Assembly: GCA_036986155.1 (NCBI GenBank)
Contig: BTRA01000047.1
Coordinates: 1 to 21,215 of the forward strand
DNA: 21,215 nt
Reading direction: 5' to 3'
Source of the DNA: JACZXQ01 sp036986155
GTDB taxonomy: Bacteria > Gemmatimonadota > Gemmatimonadetes > Longimicrobiales > Gaopeijiaceae
Part shown: positions 1-9,022 of the stretch, one piece after another
Layout of the letters: every line of letters begins with the position of its first letter
Numbering within the stretch: position 1 is the stretch's first letter
Program-made: the position numbers and the translations under genes
The notes under the pieces: model-generated
Told to the model about the DNA's origin: nothing
The model's input: only the letters and a program-made list of their open reading frames with translations
The model's database searches: none

Positions 1-1
1 C

Positions 2-649
2 ACGGTTGTCGGCATCGTGGACGACGTGAAGCAGGGCGGGCTGGCCGCCCCGACCGGGACGGAGGTCTACTTCCTCTCGCGGCAAGCCGAGAGCCTGGGC
101 TTCGCCATCCGGACGCGGAACATCGTGATCAAAACCCAAAGGGACCCGTTGGCCATCGTGCCGCAGGTCCGACGCACCGTCTGGAACCAGGACTCCAGCC
201 TGCCCCTGTCCGACGTTCAGACCATGAACCAGAACATCGCCTCGTCGGTGGCACGTTCTCGCTTCCTCACCATGCTCCTTGGGGTGTTCGCGGCCGTGGC
301 CCTCGTCCTGGCGGCGGTGGGGACCTACGGCGTCATCGCCTACTCGGTGGCCCAGCGGAGTCGTGAGATCGGCATCCGCATGGCCATGGGAGCCGGAGCC
401 GGAAGCGTCGTCTCGCTGGTCGTGCGCAACGGGATCGTGTTGGCGGTGGCGGGTGCGGTGATCGGCACGTTGGGGGCTTTTGGAGTGACGCGGCTACTCG
501 CTTCCCAACTCTACGAGGTGAGCGCCACGGACCCCCGGACCTTCGTCATCGCTCCGCTCTTCCTCACGGCGGTGGCGCTGCTGGCGAGCTTCATTCCCGC
601 CTACCGCGGCACGAGGGTGGACCCGGTGACTGTGCTGAAGCAGGAGTAG
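2..649 (+). CDS. ADOP/MacB-type ABC transporter permease, C-terminal part (5' truncated)
   Basis: The reading frame is open from the first bases, so only about the last 215 residues are present and the true start lies upstream of the window. The fragment begins in the periplasmic MacB-like region (TVVGIVDDVK..., a typical phrase of these permeases). It then has the FtsX-like domain: one membrane helix around VFAAVALVLAAVGTYGVIAY, the cytoplasmic loop QRSREIGIRMAMGA, a second helix, a third helix and the ending RGTRVDPVTVLKQE. This loop and tail are characteristic of the 'acidobacterial' duplicated permease (ADOP) family, usually about 800 residues. The family is assigned to MacB-like export or mechanotransmission; the substrate is unknown. 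A partner ATPase is not in the window. The kinase gene follows 135 bp downstream on the same strand. Confidence 0.9.
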   Translation, partial: TVVGIVDDVKQGGLAAPTGTEVYFLSRQAESLGFAIRTRNIVIKTQRDPLAIVPQVRRTVWNQDSSLPLSDVQTMNQNIASSVARSRFLTMLLGVFAAVALVLAAVGTYGVIAYSVAQRSREIGIRMAMGAGAGSVVSLVVRNGIVLAVAGAVIGTLGAFGVTRLLASQLYEVSATDPRTFVIAPLFLTAVALLASFIPAYRGTRVDPVTVLKQE

Positions 650-784
650 AGGACGTCGCCCAACGCTCCCGGCGGACCGGCAACGATTGCAGAGTCCGGG
701 AGATAGGACGCAGATTGCGGGGCCCGGCCACAAGGAGGTCAGGTCCGTAAATCACGAACCCGCAATCGGTACGCCGCCATCGAC

Positions 785-3457
785 ATGACCGACACGCTTA
801 CCCGCCTCACCGCGGCCCTCGCCGACCGCTACACGATCCAGGAGGAAGTGGGCGAAGGTGGCATGGCCACCGTCTACCTCGCCGAGGACCTGAAGCACAA
901 ACGCCAGGTCGCGGTCAAGGTGCTCAAGCCCGAGCTCGCGGCGGTCTTGGGGGCCGAGCGGTTCATACAGGAGATCAGGACCACCGCCAACCTCCAGCAC
1001 CCGCACATCCTGCCGCTATTCGACTCGGGCGAGGCGGATGGGTTCCTCTACTACGTGATGCCGTACATCGACGGTGAGACGCTCAGGGACAAGCTGAGCC
1101 GTGAGACGCAGCTCGGCATCGACGAAGCGGTCAAGATCACCACCGAGGTGGCCGACGCGCTCGACTACGCGCATCGCCAGGACGTCATCCACCGTGACAT
1201 CAAGCCCGAGAACATCCTGCTGCACGATGGACGCCCGATGGTGGCGGACTTCGGGATCGCGCTGGCGGTGAGCGCTGCGGCGGGCGGGCGCATGACCGAG
1301 ACGGGCATGAGCCTCGGCACGCCGCACTACATGAGCCCCGAGCAGGCGACGGCGGAGAAGGACATTTCGAGCCGGTCGGACGTGTACTCGCTCGCGGCCG
1401 TGCTCTATGAGATGCTGACCGGGGAGCCCCCGCACACGGGAGCGTCGGGCCAGGCGATCGTCATGAAGATCCTGACGGACGAGGCCCGGCCGGTCGCGGA
1501 ACTCAGGAAGTCGGTGCCTCCGAACGTGGCGGCGGCCACGGCGAAGGCGCTCGAGAAGTTGGCAGCGGACCGGTTCGGGACGGCGAAGGACTTCGCCGAA
1601 GCGCTCGCGAACCCGGCGTTCGCGTTGGCCACCACCGGTAGGAGCGTAGGCCCCGCCCGTGACGCCCCCGACTGGCGCGCGAGGCTCGCCGTCCCTCTCG
1701 CGGTCCTGGCGGCCGTCTCCACTCTGGCGTTCGCGTGGGCGATGCGGCGGCCACAACCGAACCCACAGGTCCACCGGTTTGCGGTCACGCTGGCGGGCGA
1801 GGACGTGAACGGCGTGCTCGGAACTACCCTGGCCCTGTCGGCGGACGGCTCGACGATCGTCTATTCAGGGCCGAGCGAGAACCCGTTCGGGCAGCTCTGG
1901 CTTCGCCGAAGCGACGAGCTGAGTGGAGCCCCCATTCCCGGATCGCGAGCAGGCACGACACCCGCCATCAGTCCGAACGGAGACTACCTGGCGTGGGTTC
2001 AGCTCACGAGTGTGACCGGCGGACCCCTAATGGTGGCCCAGCTTGGAGGAGGTACGCCCCGCACGGTCGTCGACGCGGTTGTCCCTTGGGGCCTCGACTG
2101 GGACCGGGATGGAGCCCTGTATTACGTGCAACCAGAGGGGATCCGTCGATTGCCGGCGGGAGGAGCCGTGGAAGTCGTGACCGTGGTGGACCGGGACGGC
2201 GGGGAGGTCGGCCACGCGTGGATGGACGTTCTCCCGAACGCGAAGGCCGCCGTGTTCACCATCCTCCGTGCGGGCGCATCAGCCATTGCCGCCGTTCGGT
2301 TCGACACCGGCGAGATCACCAAACTGGCCTTGGGCTCTTTCCCTCGGTACTCCCCTACCGGGCACCTGGTCTGGGCGCTGGAGGACGGTACGCTCAGGGC
2401 GGCCCCGTTCGATCCAAACGCTCTCGTCCTCACTGCTCCAGCAGTGTCTGTGCTCGATGGCGTGCGGATGGGCTCACGCCCTGGCCGGGCGGACTTCGCG
2501 ATCTCCAAGACGGGAATCCTCCTCTACCGATCCGGGAGGGGCCCGACGCTGGGCGAGCCCGTGTGGGTCGACCGGTCCGGCGCCGCCCAAGAGATCGAGC
2601 CCGGGTGGCGCTTTGACCCCTCCGCCGGCACCACCGGCCTCGCCCTCTCTCCGGACGGGACCCGCCTGGCGATCGCCAAACGGGAAGGCACGACCGATCT
2701 GTGGATCAAGGGGCTCGGCGCGGGACCCGCGAGTCGCGTGACATTCGAGGGAGACATGAACTTCCGGCCTTTTTGGTTTCCCGACCAGCGGTCGATCGGG
2801 TTTCTGTCGATAGGTGGCGGCCAGCTCACTGCGATGCGAAAACCGGCGGACGGGAGTGGCATCACTGAAGTGATTTCGGAGCTTGAAGAGGGCGTGCAAG
2901 AGGTGACCGTCAGCCAAGACGGAGAGTGGTTGGTCTACAGGATCGGCTCCGCGGCGGGGAACCGTGACATCTATGCGGTCCGCCTCGACGCCGACAGCGT
3001 CGTGGTGCCACTCGCCACAACGGAGTTCGGCGAGCGTTCGGCTTCCCTGTCACCGGATGGCCGATGGTTCGCCTACGTCTCCAACGAATCGGGCCGGGAC
3101 GAGGTGTACGTCCGCCCATTCCCCGACGCCGACAACGGAAGGTGGCAGGTGTCCACGGCCGGTGGCCTGGAACCCATGTGGGCCCACAGCGGCCGTGAAC
3201 TCTTCTATCGAAACGGTGCCGATGAGATGGTGGCCGTGGCTGTTACTACGGAGCCCACGTTCGGTGTGGGCCGACAGGAGACCCTGTTTTCCGTAGCACC
3301 GTATCTGTCGGACTTCAATCATGTGCTCTACGACGTCGGTCCTGACGATCAGCGATTCGTCATGCTCCGCGAAGTCCGAAACACGGACAACCAGGTGATC
3401 TGGGTGCACAACTGGTTTGCCGAGTTGAAGGCGCTGGTGGGGAACGAACGAAGGTAG
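785..3457 (+). CDS. Membrane-anchored Ser/Thr protein kinase with C-terminal TolB/WD40-like propeller
   Basis: An 890-residue protein. The kinase domain spans about residues 15-280: glycine loop GEGGMATVYLAE (23-34), ATP lysine in VAVK (K45), catalytic HRDIKPEN (136-143), DFG (155-157) and GTPHYMSPEQ (179-188). All catalytic residues are present, so it should be active. A single hydrophobic segment (about 300-319) follows, then about 560 residues with repeated SADGS/SPDGTRLAI/SPDGRWFAYVSNESGRDEVYVRPFP blades typical of TolB/PD40 propellers. The expected topology is kinase inside and propeller outside, as in PknB-type sensors, with the propeller as presumed ligand-binding part. The start follows a 48-nt leader with an AAGGAGG at 732-738, too far away to be its ribosome site; no earlier in-frame start was found. 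The kinase-plus-ADOP pairing is frequent in Gemmatimonadota and Acidobacteriota. The target is unknown. Confidence 0.93.
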   Translation: MTDTLTRLTAALADRYTIQEEVGEGGMATVYLAEDLKHKRQVAVKVLKPELAAVLGAERFIQEIRTTANLQHPHILPLFDSGEADGFLYYVMPYIDGETLRDKLSRETQLGIDEAVKITTEVADALDYAHRQDVIHRDIKPENILLHDGRPMVADFGIALAVSAAAGGRMTETGMSLGTPHYMSPEQATAEKDISSRSDVYSLAAVLYEMLTGEPPHTGASGQAIVMKILTDEARPVAELRKSVPPNVAAATAKALEKLAADRFGTAKDFAEALANPAFALATTGRSVGPARDAPDWRARLAVPLAVLAAVSTLAFAWAMRRPQPNPQVHRFAVTLAGEDVNGVLGTTLALSADGSTIVYSGPSENPFGQLWLRRSDELSGAPIPGSRAGTTPAISPNGDYLAWVQLTSVTGGPLMVAQLGGGTPRTVVDAVVPWGLDWDRDGALYYVQPEGIRRLPAGGAVEVVTVVDRDGGEVGHAWMDVLPNAKAAVFTILRAGASAIAAVRFDTGEITKLALGSFPRYSPTGHLVWALEDGTLRAAPFDPNALVLTAPAVSVLDGVRMGSRPGRADFAISKTGILLYRSGRGPTLGEPVWVDRSGAAQEIEPGWRFDPSAGTTGLALSPDGTRLAIAKREGTTDLWIKGLGAGPASRVTFEGDMNFRPFWFPDQRSIGFLSIGGGQLTAMRKPADGSGITEVISELEEGVQEVTVSQDGEWLVYRIGSAAGNRDIYAVRLDADSVVVPLATTEFGERSASLSPDGRWFAYVSNESGRDEVYVRPFPDADNGRWQVSTAGGLEPMWAHSGRELFYRNGADEMVAVAVTTEPTFGVGRQETLFSVAPYLSDFNHVLYDVGPDDQRFVMLREVRNTDNQVIWVHNWFAELKALVGNERR

Positions 3458-3470
3458 CCGACCACTACCC

Positions 3471-5678
3471 TCAGCGCCGCGCCCGGTCCGCCTCGTCTTC
3501 CGTCTCGAACAGCCGGCCCGTGGTCAACTCCATCACGATTCGGTCCGCGTCGTAGACGTCGTCCAGCGCCTCCAGTATGCCGCGGGCGTCCACCGAAATG
3601 GATCGATTACGCGTGTCTACATAGATGAACTCGCCGGGGAGGCTCTCGATGTTGCCATCGAACACCACGCCAACGATCTCGAGGTTCTCGTTTAGGACGG
3701 GTGACCCGGAATTGCCTCCGACGATGTCATTCGTGGAGATGAAATTCATCGGCGTCGCGAGATCCAACCCTTCCGGGGGATTCTCCCACCGCTCCGGGAG
3801 CGTCCACGGGGAGTCCGCGCCGTACGAGTAGAAGTGGTCGTACAGGCCGAAGAACGTGGTGTGGGTGGGAGCGGTCGTGCCGTTGTACTCGTAGGACTTC
3901 ACAACACCATCCGCAATCCTCAGGGAGAACGTCGCATCGGGCGGAATGCTCGTGCCGTACACCGCGAACCGTGCCTGTCCGAGGCGGGCCGCCAGTTCGC
4001 TCTCCTCGTCGCCGAGGGGACTGATACGACTCTGGAACTCTCCGAACGCCGGCAAAAACCACCTCATCAGCCCAACCGCCGGGTCGGTGATTCCCACCGT
4101 GCCCGCGTCGATGGCGGCGGCGGCGGCGGCCGAATCGGCTAGGGCGGACGCCTCGACGATCGCCCGGGCGGCCCGTTCCGGTGTCTGGCCCAGGAGGATG
4201 CCACTCACGGACGGGTTGCTGGCACCTAGGTTCGTCGCCATATCCTCGAAACGGGCCTCCATCAGTTGGATCTGAAGCTCCTCGGGTTGGTCGGGCACGG
4301 AGTCGAACCGCGCACGGAGTTCGGCCAGAACCTCGCCCGAAGCACCCTGAGCCTGGGCGCTCAACATCTGAATCGCCCAGATACCGCGAAGTATGGTCGC
4401 GGCCGTGTAATCGGGATTGCCGAATACGGCGAAGGCGCCAAACAGATCGGCCATCTCAGCCTTCCGCCGCTGCACGTCCGCCATGCGGTCGAAGAGGCCG
4501 CCGTACTTCGCCTGGAGCGACGAATCCGCCGCCAAGGCCTCGCGGAACGCGCGCTCCGAATCCGCCCGTCTCGCCATGAGGACGGGGTCGAAAAGGCCGC
4601 CCCAAATCCCCTGCGAAGCCTTGAGCGAGTTCTCGAGGCCGAAGATGTCGTTCGCGATATCCTCGTCTTTGGCCTCCTCGGGGCTGGCCTCCCGAAAATC
4701 CTCTAGCGCCTCCACGCGACTGTCTAGGAAGTCGAGCACGGTGCGGTCCTGCACTGTGCGCCGGAACTCCAGTTCAGCCACCGTCTGCAGACGCGACGTG
4801 CCGCCCGGATTTCCGACGATGAACACGGCGTCGCCCTCCTCCACGCCGTCCTCACTCCATGGGAAGTAGTGCTCTGTTTCGAGTGGGCGGCCATCATCCC
4901 CGTAGATCCGGAAGAACGAGAAGTCGAGGTTGTACCGCGGATAGGTGAAGTTGTCCGCATCGCCGCCGAAGAAGCCGATCTGGAGCTCGGGGGCGAACAC
5001 CAGCTTGACGTTGTCATAGCGTCGGAACACGTAGGCCGACGTGCGGGCACCGTTCCACAGCTCGATCATCTCGACTTCGATGCCCGCCTCTTCCCCGCCG
5101 CGTTCGGCGGCCAAGCGCTCCTGGATCTCCTCCTCGATTGCCTCCCGCGCATCCGAGCGGGCGCTCGCGTCGGAGATGCCCTCGAGAGCGGCATCGACCT
5201 CGGCGGTCACGTCCACGACCTCGATGAGCTGATCGGCCTCGAACTCCGTGACTCCCCGCTCCTCCTCTAGGTCGGATGCGTAGAACCCGGTGTCGAGCAG
5301 GTCCTCTCCATCCCCGGTGACCTGGACCACGAACTCACGCGCACAGTGGTGGTTTGTCATGACCAGGCCGTTTGGCGACACGAAGGAAGCCGAGCAGCCC
5401 GGGATGCGGAGCGCTCCCAGCCGGGCCCGCTCGAACCAGGGCGCATCCGCCTCGATGGCGTACGTCTCCCGCAGATAGTCCGTGGGCGGATACTCGAACG
5501 TCCACATCTTACCGTTGTCGAAGCGGCCGGCTTTTATCGTGTCCAGGTCAACGGCCTGGGGGACGTCTTCCGTCGACTCCGGCAGGGGGGTGGTGCCCAT
5601 AGTCACTTGTGCGGTAGAGGGCACGGGGATCAGGCTCGAGAGCACAACGCTCAGCGCCAGACTGTGGAAAAGGTTCAT
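3471..5678 (-). CDS. Secreted S46-family dipeptidyl-peptidase (DPP7-like)
   Basis: The start at 5678 is preferred over an upstream ATG at 5753. It has GGGAG five bases ahead, overlaps the MOSC stop as ATGA, and is followed directly by a signal peptide (MNLFHSLALSVVLSSL..., predicted cleavage after A23). The mature 735-residue product has the usual S46 length. Catalytic elements are the His pair in TNHHC (110-111), the Asp in YPRYNLDFSFF (about D252) and Ser657 in GGNSGSP. The middle is a long helical region. Family work places a residue 18 after the nucleophile as the P1 selector: Gly in DPP7, Arg in DPP11. Here it is Gly675, so a hydrophobic P1 preference is inferred. It should release dipeptides from oligopeptides in the periplasm. 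It is the last gene of the minus-strand array and converges with the kinase gene across 13 bases. Confidence 0.93.
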   Translation of the reverse strand: MNLFHSLALSVVLSSLIPVPSTAQVTMGTTPLPESTEDVPQAVDLDTIKAGRFDNGKMWTFEYPPTDYLRETYAIEADAPWFERARLGALRIPGCSASFVSPNGLVMTNHHCAREFVVQVTGDGEDLLDTGFYASDLEEERGVTEFEADQLIEVVDVTAEVDAALEGISDASARSDAREAIEEEIQERLAAERGGEEAGIEVEMIELWNGARTSAYVFRRYDNVKLVFAPELQIGFFGGDADNFTYPRYNLDFSFFRIYGDDGRPLETEHYFPWSEDGVEEGDAVFIVGNPGGTSRLQTVAELEFRRTVQDRTVLDFLDSRVEALEDFREASPEEAKDEDIANDIFGLENSLKASQGIWGGLFDPVLMARRADSERAFREALAADSSLQAKYGGLFDRMADVQRRKAEMADLFGAFAVFGNPDYTAATILRGIWAIQMLSAQAQGASGEVLAELRARFDSVPDQPEELQIQLMEARFEDMATNLGASNPSVSGILLGQTPERAARAIVEASALADSAAAAAAIDAGTVGITDPAVGLMRWFLPAFGEFQSRISPLGDEESELAARLGQARFAVYGTSIPPDATFSLRIADGVVKSYEYNGTTAPTHTTFFGLYDHFYSYGADSPWTLPERWENPPEGLDLATPMNFISTNDIVGGNSGSPVLNENLEIVGVVFDGNIESLPGEFIYVDTRNRSISVDARGILEALDDVYDADRIVMELTTGRLFETEDEADRARR

Positions 5679-6124
5679 GTTCGCTCCCAGCTTACGTCGT
5701 CGCCCACCGAAACCGTAGCATCGCCCAACACCACGCCAAACGCGCCGGCGCACCAGTGAGGATCCAGCTCTTCTCGAAGCCCCTCGTGCTGGGCGTTCAT
5801 CAGCTCACACGGGCGGGTTTCACCGCGGATTTCGATCCTCAGATCGCCTACGCACAGCACTCGATCACGCGTCTCCTCGAGCCGGATGCCGCTCAGCAGG
5901 AAGTTCGCGCGACGAACCGAGGGGTCCACCACCTCTCCACGGGCCTCGCTGATACCATCGAAAACTTCCTTCTCGATGAGCGTGACCTGGCGCCAGCCGC
6001 CCTGGTCGGCGTTGCCATCGAGCCCGGCGTTCTCGACCGCCACGGTGGACTCCACCGAGGCCATCGGCCCGCCGTGGGCCCGCTTGATCCAGATCGCCTC
6101 CAGCCGACCCGCCACCTCATCCAT
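5675..6124 (-). CDS. MOSC-domain protein
   Basis: A 149-residue protein that is a single small MOSC (Mo-cofactor sulfurase C-terminal) domain of the YiiM-like kind. Visible features are the N-terminal strand RLEAIWIKRAHGGPM, the segment AGLDGNADQGGWRQVTLIEKE, and the conserved RPCELMN...HWCAGAFGVVLGDATVSVGDDV near the C terminus. MOSC domains are thought to carry sulfur or bind Mo/W-pterin; the specific role here is unknown. The start at 6124 is chosen because AAGGAG lies at 6133-6138 and the ATG overlaps the korB stop (ATGA). An alternative start at 6172 would lie within korB. Its own TGA overlaps the peptidase start the same way, so the protein is probably made in step with both neighbours. 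Confidence 0.85.
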   Translation of the reverse strand: MDEVAGRLEAIWIKRAHGGPMASVESTVAVENAGLDGNADQGGWRQVTLIEKEVFDGISEARGEVVDPSVRRANFLLSGIRLEETRDRVLCVGDLRIEIRGETRPCELMNAQHEGLREELDPHWCAGAFGVVLGDATVSVGDDVSWERT

Positions 6125-7179
6125 CACCGCCACTCCTTCTGAAGGTCTTCGAGTGCCGCGCTCCCGGGACACAGATCGCCGAACGGGACCTCGACGAGTG
6201 GACGGTCCACGGTATTCTCGAACGAGTGCATCTCCTCGCCCGACTCCTCCAAGTAAAGCAAGCCGGTGGCCACCTCACCTGAGACTTGCGAGGCATGCAG
6301 GAAGCCGAGCGCCCCCTCACGGTCGGTGGGATCATAGTCCTCGGCCACGCTGCGGAATACGACCGTGCTACCGTCATGCATCGTCACGGCAGTGGCACCT
6401 TCCCGATCCTGGCCGGCCGTGATCTCTGTCATCAGCGGCACGAAATCGGTCTGGACCACCTCGTAGTTGTGCATCCGCGTGTGCGCGTAGCTCTTGGTCG
6501 AGCCCTCGTGATCGTTGAACGTCACGCACGGCGAGATGACGTCCACGATCGCGAAGCCTCGATGGGTCAGGCCGGCTTTCAGGATCGGGACGAGCTGCTG
6601 CTTGTCGCCCGAGAAGCTGCGCGCCACAAACGTGGCGCCCAGGGTGAGCGCCAGCGACATCGGATCGATGGGTCCGAGCCGGTTGACCTCGCCCCGCTTT
6701 GAGAGGGTTCCGACATCCGCCGAGGCCGAAAACTGGCCCTTGGTGAGGCCATACACACCGTTGTTCTCGAGCACGTAGAGCATGTTCACGTTGCGCCGGA
6801 TGGCGTGACAGAGCTGGCCCAGCCCGATCGAAAGCGAGTCGCCGTCTCCCGAGATACCGATGTAAACGAGATCCCGGTTGGCCGCATTCGCTCCGGTCGC
6901 GATGGAGGGCATGCGGCCATGCACCGCGTTGAAACCGTGCGACTCGCTAATGAAGTAGGCGGGCGTCTTAGACGAGCAGCCGATCCCGCTCAGCTTGGCG
7001 GCGCGGTGAGGAGGGATATCGAGTTCGAAGAACGCCTGCGTGATCGCCGCGGTGACCGAATCGTGCCCGCACCCGGCGCACAGAGTGGACATGGCACCCT
7101 CGTAGTCCCGGCAGGTGAGGCCGAGCGCATTCTCCTCGAGCGAGGGGTGCCGCACCGCAGGCTTGGTGATGTAGGTCAT
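6124..7179 (-). CDS. korB: 2-oxoacid:acceptor oxidoreductase, beta (TPP-binding) subunit
   Basis: A 351-residue beta subunit of the 2-oxoacid oxidoreductase family, which decarboxylates a 2-oxoacid with CoA and passes two electrons through an Fe-S cluster. Visible features are cluster ligands C34 and C37 (LCAGCGHD), C68 (GIGCSS) and C218 (SPCVTFND), and the TPP/Mg signature GDGDSLSIG (110-118) with LENNGVYGLTKGQ. The C-terminal segment (about 290-351) is longer than in minimal beta subunits. The gene starts 10 bases after korA and overlaps the MOSC gene by 4 bases. Substrate choice between 2-oxoglutarate and pyruvate or another 2-oxoacid is inferred from overall resemblance to KorB, not proven. 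The upstream ribosome site is weak (AGGCGA), which fits coupling to korA. Confidence 0.93.
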   Translation of the reverse strand: MTYITKPAVRHPSLEENALGLTCRDYEGAMSTLCAGCGHDSVTAAITQAFFELDIPPHRAAKLSGIGCSSKTPAYFISESHGFNAVHGRMPSIATGANAANRDLVYIGISGDGDSLSIGLGQLCHAIRRNVNMLYVLENNGVYGLTKGQFSASADVGTLSKRGEVNRLGPIDPMSLALTLGATFVARSFSGDKQQLVPILKAGLTHRGFAIVDVISPCVTFNDHEGSTKSYAHTRMHNYEVVQTDFVPLMTEITAGQDREGATAVTMHDGSTVVFRSVAEDYDPTDREGALGFLHASQVSGEVATGLLYLEESGEEMHSFENTVDRPLVEVPFGDLCPGSAALEDLQKEWR

Positions 7180-7189
7180 GCGGTGTCGC

Positions 7190-9022
7190 CTATGCCTTCC
7201 CAGCCGGGCGTCGCCCGGCCTTCTCGAGGGTTTCCGTGATACCGTGCACCACGTGGTGCGCGCTCAACGAGAAGCCCCCGTAATACTTCACCGAGGTCAT
7301 CTTGTCCTTGCTCGCCCCGGCTTCCACCGTCAGCAGCTTGAGCAGTTGTCCGTCGCGGTTCTGCTCGACCACGAAGGTGAGCTCATGGTCGTCGATGAAC
7401 TGTCCGACGCCGGAGGGGAACGGGAAGCCCCGTACCCTCATGTAGCTGATCTCGATGCCATCCGCCTCGAGCAGCTCGAGCGCCTCGAGCACCGCGCCCC
7501 GGCAGGCTCCAATCGTAACGAGGCCGAAGCGTGCATCTACGGCTAGGCGCACCTCCGGCTCCGGCACGGCGGCGGACGCCCCGTCGATTTTTCGTGCAAT
7601 CCGGTCCACGACATCTGTGTAGGCCTCCGCGTCTTCCGTGTACCGGCCGTACCTGTCGTGCCCCGAGCCGCGTGTGAAGTACGCCCCCTTCGGGTGAACG
7701 CCGGGGAGTGTGCGGTAGGGGATCGCGTCCCCGTCCACGTCCTCATAGCGGTGGAACTCCTCGACGGACTCGAGATCCTCCTCCGTGAGCACCTTGCCGC
7801 GGTCGGGGGTGTAGCCCTCATCCCACTTCAGCCGCGGTACCATCCAGTCGTTCATCCCGATGTCCAGATCCGAGACTACGAACACGGGTGTCTGGAAGTG
7901 TTCTGCGAGATCGAAGGCCGAAACCGAGAAGTAGAAACACTCCTCGGGGTCGGCGGGGAATAGGGCTATGTGCTTGGTATCTCCATGCGATGCGTAGACG
8001 ACCGTGAAGAGGTCCCCCTGCTGCGTGCGCGTGGGCATCCCGGTCGAGGGGCCCGTCCGTTGCACGTCGAAGACGACGGCCGGGACCTCCGCATAGTAGG
8101 CCAGCCCGAGAAACTCGCTCATGAGCGAGAGCCCCGGACCGCTCGTGTTCGTGAACGCTCGAGCCCCGCACCAGCTCGCTCCGAGCACCATTCCGATCGC
8201 GGCCAACTCGTCTTCCGCCTGGACGACACAGAAGCGGTTCTTGCCTGTCTCCGGATCCTTCCGAAAACGTCCGCAGAACTCCTTGAAGGCGTCCATGATA
8301 GAGGTGGCGGGTGTGATCGGGTACCAAGCGCCGACTGTGGCCCCCGCGTAGACACAACCGAGCGCCGCCGCGGCGTTGCCGGTGAGGATCACGGAGTCGG
8401 AGGTCGCATCCATGGGCGCCATGCGCACTGGCAAAGGACATTCGAAGTTCTCTCGCGCGTAGTCGTAGCCCAGCGAGATGGCCTTCATGTTCGAGTCGAT
8501 GAGCTTCGGCTTCGCGGCGAACTTCTCCCCGAGCATCTCCCGAATGAGGTCCACGTCCAGTTCGAGCAGGGCCGCGAGCGCACCCACGTAAGCGATATTC
8601 TTCATCAGGATCCGAACCCGCGCGCCCTTGAAGTTCTCGACGCACAGGCTTGCGAACGGGATCCCCAAGAAGGTCACGTCGTCACGCAGGAGGTCCTCGT
8701 CGAGCGACCGCGTCGAGTCGTAGATCACGTAGCCCCCGCTCGCGACCTCCTCGATGTCGCGCTGGTAGGTTTGCGCGTTCATCGCAACCATGATGTCGAA
8801 GTCGGGAGTCCGTGCCAGGTGCCCGTCCTTGTTCACCCGGATCTCGTACCAGGTCGGCAGGCCCTGGATGTTGGAGGGGAATACGTTCTTGCCGGACACA
8901 GGTACCCCCATGCGAAAGATCGCCTGCATGAGCATGGAGTTGGCGCTGGCCGAGCCAGTGCCATTCACTGTCCCGATCTTCAGAGCGAAGTCGTTGGCGC
9001 GGTCGATATCGTCGTTGGCCAC
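7190..9022 (-). CDS. korA: 2-oxoacid:acceptor oxidoreductase, fused gamma-alpha subunit
   Basis: A 610-residue protein read from a GTG at 9022, which has AGGA five bases upstream and puts the conserved gamma domain at the N terminus. An ATG at 9097 would add an unlikely Arg-rich extension. The gamma domain (about 12-195) includes GTGSASANSMLMQAIFRMG and KNVFPSNIQGLPTWYEIRV. The alpha pyrimidine-binding domain follows, with YPITPATSIMDAF (234-246), the E of VVQAEDELAAIG, and TNTSGPGLSLMSE. A C-terminal transketolase-like domain ends near 600. This gamma-alpha fusion is the KorA/OforA arrangement. The gene overlaps the preceding GltD-like gene by 43 bases and is followed by korB after 10 bases, so the three subunits are very likely made together. 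Confidence 0.93.
   Translation of the reverse strand: MANDDIDRANDFALKIGTVNGTGSASANSMLMQAIFRMGVPVSGKNVFPSNIQGLPTWYEIRVNKDGHLARTPDFDIMVAMNAQTYQRDIEEVASGGYVIYDSTRSLDEDLLRDDVTFLGIPFASLCVENFKGARVRILMKNIAYVGALAALLELDVDLIREMLGEKFAAKPKLIDSNMKAISLGYDYARENFECPLPVRMAPMDATSDSVILTGNAAAALGCVYAGATVGAWYPITPATSIMDAFKEFCGRFRKDPETGKNRFCVVQAEDELAAIGMVLGASWCGARAFTNTSGPGLSLMSEFLGLAYYAEVPAVVFDVQRTGPSTGMPTRTQQGDLFTVVYASHGDTKHIALFPADPEECFYFSVSAFDLAEHFQTPVFVVSDLDIGMNDWMVPRLKWDEGYTPDRGKVLTEEDLESVEEFHRYEDVDGDAIPYRTLPGVHPKGAYFTRGSGHDRYGRYTEDAEAYTDVVDRIARKIDGASAAVPEPEVRLAVDARFGLVTIGACRGAVLEALELLEADGIEISYMRVRGFPFPSGVGQFIDDHELTFVVEQNRDGQLLKLLTVEAGASKDKMTSVKYYGGFSLSAHHVVHGITETLEKAGRRPAGKA

Noticed and set aside
4113..4130. 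Six GGC triplets in a row, possible microsatellite
   Set aside because: They encode a short Ala run inside the S46 helical region, which is unremarkable in GC-rich coding DNA; no evidence of slippage.
5679..5753. Upstream ATG (5753) for the S46 peptidase
   Set aside because: It would put 25 Arg/Gly-rich residues before a good signal peptide and lies deep in the MOSC gene; ATG 5678 has GGGAG at five bases.
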